From contig JACZSS010000006.1 in the NCBI GenBank assembly GCA_022574115.1, positions 1 to 17,131 of the forward strand: a DNA stretch of 17,131 nt, read 5' to 3'. Position numbers and translations under genes: made by a program. Below, piece by piece: positions 13,432-17,131 of this stretch. The notes beneath the pieces were generated by a model. The model was not told the origin of the DNA. It ran no database searches and worked only from the letters and a program-made list of their open reading frames with translations. This DNA comes from Candidatus Heimdallarchaeota archaeon. GTDB lineage: Archaea > Asgardarchaeota > Heimdallarchaeia > Heimdallarchaeales > Kariarchaeaceae. Position 1 is the first letter of the stretch, and each line of letters opens with the position of its first letter.

Positions 13432-14604
13432 ATGCGCATCACGTCAACACCCGAATCAGTCTCGGACGGAAGACCAAGTCTTTTAGCAATCTCCGAAACT
13501 CTACTAGCTATGTGTATTTCAGTCTACTTCATAAGTACCATGGATTCGTATCTACAAATCTCTGTTGCAGTGGCAACAGCACCTCTCCTGCTTCTTCGGA
13601 CTCGTGGAAGCACGGAGCTTACATGGCGCTGGGCGGAGAGCATTTGGGATCGACCTCATGGTTTCCGAAGTAGCACTGCAACCGTCTTGGATGACTCGAA
13701 TCTGTCAATACCTCGCAAATTAGGCAACCTAATTCCCCGAATTCTTGCGTTCATTTTTGTTATCATCTTTGTCCGCGTGTTCGCGATAATCGCATACGCA
13801 CTACGACATCCGTTAGAGAGTCTTCGTGCTATTCCGGGAAATTGGGCGCGTATAAATTTGTGTTTAGACTCGTGCCATTCACCTGAACCCCTACCGGGAG
13901 TGGAAGTCCGTAGCTCTCCGATGGCTCGAGAATTACGTTTGGGATCGTTCTTCTTAACATCAAAACGAATCTATGGAAGTTCCCGAAACATCTTCTATCG
14001 CATCATCATAACCGGCGGTCTTCTTGCCGTGGGCGGAGTCGTGTACTTGCCTGCGTTCGTTTATCGGTGGTCGTTAAAGTCAACGAGTGTCATATACCTA
14101 CCCCTTCTCTGGATAATTGGGACATCTATCTGGAGAGGACGTGAACTACTCCAATTATGTAATGATATTGTGAGATCAGCATTTGAGCGACTCCGGCAAG
14201 TTTATGCCGTATTTGTTGTAATTGTTCTCACGCTATTACCACTTCTTAGTTGGAAGCACTTACGTCCTCTCATCGAATCCGTACAAGAATACGTTGGCTG
14301 GGAGATAGTGAATATTTACCTCATTACTAATGAAATCCAAACGTGGCATCTTGCACGATTCGTAAACGCTTGCTTGACACTCAGTTTATGGCTTTTTAGC
14401 GACTGGTATAGGCGAAGCGTCGATATGGCAAAGTATCCGAAATGGATCAAGAATAGTCACACGGTGGCTCGCATGCGGAGCACTATTGATGTAGCGTTGT
14501 TGATTCGTGGAATCCTAGGATTTTATGTCCTTGTGTGCGCGCTATATATATTCTTTAGGAATATTGTGTGGCCACAAATCGATTGGACTGTTTTCCCTTG
14601 GTAA
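13432..14604 (+). CDS. Polytopic membrane protein of unknown function
   Basis: This 390-aa protein has about seven or eight hydrophobic segments (approximately 17-35, 41-55, 99-122, 189-210, 217-230, 256-272, 306-323 and 353-375). Between the third and fourth is a loop of about 65 residues with a distinctive, probably conserved patch, ESLRAIPGNWARINLCLDSC followed by HSPEPLPGVE, which contains a Cys-x3-Cys-His cluster. Positive charges near the loops (RRSVDMAKYPKWIK) suggest cytoplasmic faces. No transporter signature or ATP-binding motif is seen, and I do not recognise the family. There is no clear ribosome binding site before the ATG. It is isolated on the plus strand. The palindrome at 13374 may regulate it. 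Confidence 0.82.
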   Translation: MRITSTPESVSDGRPSLLAISETLLAMCISVYFISTMDSYLQISVAVATAPLLLLRTRGSTELTWRWAESIWDRPHGFRSSTATVLDDSNLSIPRKLGNLIPRILAFIFVIIFVRVFAIIAYALRHPLESLRAIPGNWARINLCLDSCHSPEPLPGVEVRSSPMARELRLGSFFLTSKRIYGSSRNIFYRIIITGGLLAVGGVVYLPAFVYRWSLKSTSVIYLPLLWIIGTSIWRGRELLQLCNDIVRSAFERLRQVYAVFVVIVLTLLPLLSWKHLRPLIESVQEYVGWEIVNIYLITNEIQTWHLARFVNACLTLSLWLFSDWYRRSVDMAKYPKWIKNSHTVARMRSTIDVALLIRGILGFYVLVCALYIFFRNIVWPQIDWTVFPW

Positions 14605-14754
14605 TTAATGTTATTCTTGACTATTTCTATGTTAGAGCCATACGAGAATTGTAACTTGAAATGCAAAATGAGGGTTGCACTCTGTTCTCTCCGGCTAATT
14701 CTAATTTCTAAGATGGAATAAAGGGCTACTGAATTGTCAAATAACATAATATTT

Positions 14755-15144
14755 TTATTGTTTTCTACGCCTACGACGTTCAAACGAAATCACAAATAAT
14801 CGACCAGGACCAGTGGAAACTAGAAGAACTGAAGTGGCAATTATCAGTAGATTTCTTTCAAGTCCAGCGCCGAAACCCTCGCTGATATGCACTGTTATTA
14901 GTGCAACAGAGGCAATTATGATCATCATGTAATTCCCCAATCTGAAGCACACTCCAGTAAGAAGTAAGATGGCTGAGACGATGCTAATTGCACCTACGAT
15001 TGGTGCCAAAAACCCGAATATGCCTTGTGTTGAAAAAAAATTCATAGATGAAAGTGGGTTCAGTACCTTTGGAATACCATTCGCTAAGAAGATAAATGCT
15101 AACACTACCCTAATTGACAATAATCCCAAGTCCTTCGAAATCAT
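14755..15144 (-). CDS. DoxX/SURF4-family membrane protein
   Basis: I chose the ATG at 15144 because the product then starts with the usual family N-terminus (ISKDLGLLSIRVVLAFIFLA). The longer frame to 15240 adds polar residues foreign to the family. The 129-aa protein has four hydrophobic helices (about 6-22, 44-64, 70-88 and 97-117). Family hallmarks are visible: R12 in the first helix, the N-G-x-x-K motif (ANGIPKVLNP, 21-30), and a G-x-x-x-x-x-E turn between helices three and four (EGFGAGLERNLLI). The C-terminus is a basic cluster (FERRRRRKQ). The length is typical. DoxX-like proteins are small membrane proteins linked to redox or thiol stress in some bacteria; the role here is not shown by context. 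Confidence 0.88.
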   Translation of the reverse strand: MISKDLGLLSIRVVLAFIFLANGIPKVLNPLSSMNFFSTQGIFGFLAPIVGAISIVSAILLLTGVCFRLGNYMMIIIASVALITVHISEGFGAGLERNLLIIATSVLLVSTGPGRLFVISFERRRRRKQ

Positions 15145-15322
15145 GATTTGAACAAGTGAAATGTTATTATAAATATTGCTATTTGTCCTTTGAGTTGTGC
15201 TACAGTTTCTGAACGGAGAGGTCCGATGCTGATCACACAATGCGTTAGAATTAGTGGGTGCATCAATAACACCGATAACAATTTGCTCTGGCCACGGGCC
15301 TGCGCGACAAAATATTCAAACT

Positions 15323-15341
15323 GATGCCCGTCATGGGTGTT
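15323..15341 (+). repeat. GYCAT hairpin repeat, copy 4
   Basis: GATGCCC (15323-15329) pairs with GGGTGTT (15335-15341) around GTCAT. Three G-T wobbles are present, including one created by the C to T change in the right arm, so the stem is weaker but kept. It sits between the DoxX gene and the 64-aa gene. Confidence 0.7.
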
Positions 15342-15413
15342 CACTTTGTTAATATAAGAAAGTGATTTCATAAGAGACTGTTTCAAATTCAAGCTTTATG
15401 AATCATACATCAA

Positions 15414-15608
15414 TCATAAAACGCTAATGTGTTTTTTCTTCAACTCTATTTTAGCTTCTTCTCTTGAATTAGCTACAAACCAAATAGTAACATTATAACC
15501 ATTTGATTTATACCATACTCTTGCATCAAGAGCTTCGTTTGCGGTTGAATAAGGCTCGCTTAGGATATATTCTCCTATATAACCTTCTCTAAATCCAATC
15601 CAGAACAA
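15414..15608 (-). CDS. Small hypothetical protein, 64 aa
   Basis: It starts with TTG at 15608, supported by a strong GGAGG site seven bases upstream. The product is soluble, with a mixed alpha/beta pattern: FWIGFREGYIGEYILSEPYS, then TANEALDARVWYKSNGYNV, then TIWFVANSREEAKIELKKKH. The strand-helix-strand-helix order could form a tiny domain. I do not recognise it. It lies between GYCAT hairpin copies 4 and 5, 540 bp apart, so it is the only gene of the smallest hairpin-bounded module. Confidence 0.65.
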   Translation of the reverse strand: MFWIGFREGYIGEYILSEPYSTANEALDARVWYKSNGYNVTIWFVANSREEAKIELKKKHISVL

Positions 15609-16011
15609 AACAAATCCTCCAAATATTAGTAATTATTGTGATATATACTATAAATTCAGAAATTATACTATACTATTTTTAGAAGACTAGATGAACATTG
15701 TAGCGTTTCATCTTGATCTGGACAAGCTGGAATTTAAACTAAGACTTAGTTATGTAGCTTTGGCATGTTAGAGTGGAGTTAGTTTTGAAGGCCTGAAGAA
15801 ACAGGAGTCGGGATTCAAAAGTCAAGGACATTCCTGTGAATGACTGCCATCAGTATGTCCACGCTCGTCATGGGCGTAAGTTATGACATGAATTTTCTAA
15901 CGTGAGCAATTTATGCTGAACCGACACAATTACGCCACCATGTTCCCAATATGCTCCTCCATCGGGGGTGTGTAACCCAGCAATAATGCGGTCGATTCGT
16001 GTTGCATAAAG
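15609..16011. other. 403-bp region with hairpin copy 5
   Basis: No gene seen. It contains the fifth GYCAT hairpin at 15861. An AT-rich stretch at 15625-15685 (TATACTATAAATTCAG...) may hold the promoter of the minus-strand gene at 15608. Confidence 0.45.
15861..15877 (+). repeat. GYCAT hairpin repeat, copy 5
   Basis: ACGCTC (15861-15866) pairs with GGGCGT (15872-15877) around GTCAT, with one G-T wobble. The exact core CGTCATGGGCGT is present. The outer pairs of copy 1 are lost. It lies between the 64-aa gene and the Ig-like gene. Confidence 0.7.
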
Positions 16012-17016
16012 TCATCCAGTTGATTTTACTATAAACACCATTGGATCAGTCCAACTAGAATGCGGATGTGTACAAATTATTACATATTTGCATTCTCTGT
16101 ACGTAAATTCTCGACCCATCACTCTATAATTCCACATGTTGAATTCAAAAATGTCGTCGTCTGCACCTCTGACAGTGACCCAGAACAAGTGTGCTTCCAC
16201 TCCAATTCCGTTAGATGTAACAGTAACATTTCCATCTAAGATATCTACCGACGCACAGCCGACATCACCTCGTCCTCTACAGTCTAATTGATATGATTCA
16301 CTGAATCGTTCGCATGCAGGATCAACAATGAGAGTTACAGTTACCGGAGCATCGCCTTCAACACCATCATTAGTCGCTGTCAAAGTATAGGTCGTGGTTT
16401 CAGAAGGTGAAATCGTTCGTGTTCCGCTCAGAGGGACGCTTCCCACCGAGGGTTCGATGGAAACTGTCGTAGCGCCGGTAACTTTCCAGCTCAGGGTGGA
16501 GCTTCCTCCGACGGTAACCCGTTCTGGATCTGCCAGGAATTTAACGATTGTCGGTGTTGGCGAAGGACCTACAATGATTGTCTTAACTTTCTCGACTGTG
16601 CCTCCGTCGTTTGTGGCTGTCAGAGTATAGGTCGTGGTCTGGGACGGCGAGACGATTCGCTCGTCCTCATGTTCCACGGTACCGATGGGGGGTCCAATGG
16701 AGGGTTCAATTTTTACAGTTCTGGCGTCCGACACACTCCAATGGAGACTTGTACTACCACCGGCCGTTATCCCTTCCGGGCTGGCGTGAAAAGTTACTAT
16801 TGTAGGTTTCGGGATAACATGATTTGTGGGCTCTGTACCAAAATAGGCAAAAACAATGAATGTCAGTCCCAGCATGGCCGACAGTATGCGTGTTCGCAAG
16901 GTCAGTCTGGGGATTTTTATCCCCCGGAATTCAATCCCACCTCCCAAACTGGCTGCGCTCAGAAGCAGCACCCCAGCGGCATAGAACATCCATAAATATG
17001 AGCCTAGAGCTTCCAT
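16012..17016 (-). CDS. Membrane-anchored tandem Ig-like domain protein
   Basis: This 334-aa protein starts at an ATG with GGAGG seven bases upstream. Two N-terminal hydrophobic segments (7-26 and 43-60) anchor it. Two tandem Ig-like beta-sandwich repeats follow (about 71-149 and 155-232), with the shared pattern P-T-I-V-x-F, then GGS-S-L-x-W-x-V, then V-x-I-E-P-S-x-G, then S-P-S-x-T-T-T-Y-T-L-T-A-T-N-D-G. The C-terminal domain (233-334) has five Cys (235, 246, 254, 309, 315), consistent with disulfides outside the cytoplasm. It is likely an envelope or surface protein involved in adhesion or structural contacts. The base composition is clearly GC-richer than the left of the window. The preceding minus-strand gene ends two bases upstream, so the two are co-transcribed. 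The C-terminal domain family is unknown to me. Confidence 0.9.
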   Translation of the reverse strand: MEALGSYLWMFYAAGVLLLSAASLGGGIEFRGIKIPRLTLRTRILSAMLGLTFIVFAYFGTEPTNHVIPKPTIVTFHASPEGITAGGSTSLHWSVSDARTVKIEPSIGPPIGTVEHEDERIVSPSQTTTYTLTATNDGGTVEKVKTIIVGPSPTPTIVKFLADPERVTVGGSSTLSWKVTGATTVSIEPSVGSVPLSGTRTISPSETTTYTLTATNDGVEGDAPVTVTLIVDPACERFSESYQLDCRGRGDVGCASVDILDGNVTVTSNGIGVEAHLFWVTVRGADDDIFEFNMWNYRVMGREFTYRECKYVIICTHPHSSWTDPMVFIVKSTG

Positions 17017-17018
17017 TA

Positions 17019-17131
17019 TTAATCCTCCGTTAATGACGAGCCCCCATTAGTTGTACCCCTTTCTAAGTTAGTCCAATCATCGATACAGTCAATCGATTTG
17101 TCGGTACAATGAGTTCTGGGGTTGTAATATT
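17019..17131 (-). CDS. C-terminal end of an unknown gene (truncated by window)
   Basis: A minus-strand frame is open from the window edge to the TAA at 17019-17021. It encodes 36 residues that look like a genuine hydrophilic C-terminus (YNPRTHCTDKSIDCIDDWTN, then LERGTTNGGSSLTED). The stop lies two bases before the ATG of the Ig-like gene, and that gene's GGAGG site falls inside this coding end, which is typical of operon neighbours. Two Cys suggest an exported protein. Nothing more can be said without the upstream part. Confidence 0.6.
   Translation of the reverse strand, partial: YYNPRTHCTDKSIDCIDDWTNLERGTTNGGSSLTED

Noticed and set aside
15141..15392. 83-aa minus-strand ORF upstream of DoxX
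   Set aside because: It spans hairpin copy 4 and overlaps the DoxX start in another frame, with no ribosome binding site.
5322..15877. GYCAT hairpins as integron attC sites
   Set aside because: The GGGCGTT end recalls attC R' ends, but there is no GTTRRRY consensus, no paired L boxes, no 50-100-nt imperfect palindrome, no integrase gene, and the genes lie in both orientations.
16394..16995. Plus-strand ORFs opposite the Ig-like gene
   Set aside because: Shadows of the minus-strand Ig-like gene, caused by its low stop-codon density in GC-richer DNA.

Overview
The window looks like an accessory region of a bacterial chromosome, or a large contig, from an uncultured lineage. The best clue is the secreted protein at 11319-12842. 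It ends in a dockerin-like pair of Ca-binding loops followed by a GGPAP-type tail, a style I associate with Zixibacteria and other FCB-group candidate phyla. That assignment is an inference from style and not a database match. Shine-Dalgarno sites (GGAGG-type) precede several genes, and GTG/TTG starts occur. No rRNA, tRNA, transposase, integrase or CRISPR array was seen.

Layout. (1) 1-2270: small genes. These are a possible 58-aa minus-strand ORF, a small exported proline-rich peptide (523-768) followed by a WYL-type HTH regulator (812-1432), a 57-aa protein with a perfect ribosome binding site (1493-1666), a frame-disrupted remnant, and two adjacent inverted repeats. (2) 5037-2271, minus strand: a tightly packed unit of three-helix membrane protein, PH-like protein and papain-like cysteine peptidase, followed 45 bp later by an exported EEP (DNase I-fold) hydrolase. 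(3) 9113-5376, minus strand: a second packed unit of four-helix membrane protein, single-helix coiled-coil protein and an 864-aa protein that may have a PIN-like N-terminal part and a TPR-like C-terminal part. (4) 9837-14604, plus strand: an unknown 187-aa protein, the dockerin protein, and a 390-aa polytopic membrane protein. (5) 17131-14755, minus strand: the end of an unknown gene, a membrane-anchored tandem Ig-like protein, a 64-aa protein and a DoxX-family protein.

The most unusual feature is a roughly 20-nt hairpin present five times (5322, 10612, 13049, 15323, 15861). All copies lie between genes and all have the same orientation, although genes on both strands surround them. The loop GYCAT is nearly constant, and most differences between copies keep the stem paired through G-T wobbles. 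The copies separate the right two thirds of the window into gene modules, which suggests a mobile or structured element family rather than ordinary terminators. Two related 19-bp palindromes (9593 and 10801) are a second repeated signal.

Base composition changes across the window, from AT-rich on the left (1-5100) to clearly GC-richer at 16012-17016. This fits a mosaic of acquired modules. The two minus-strand operons (membrane protein plus adaptor plus hydrolase or scaffold) are the best candidates for undescribed systems, for example defence or envelope stress, but the sequence alone does not prove a function for either.
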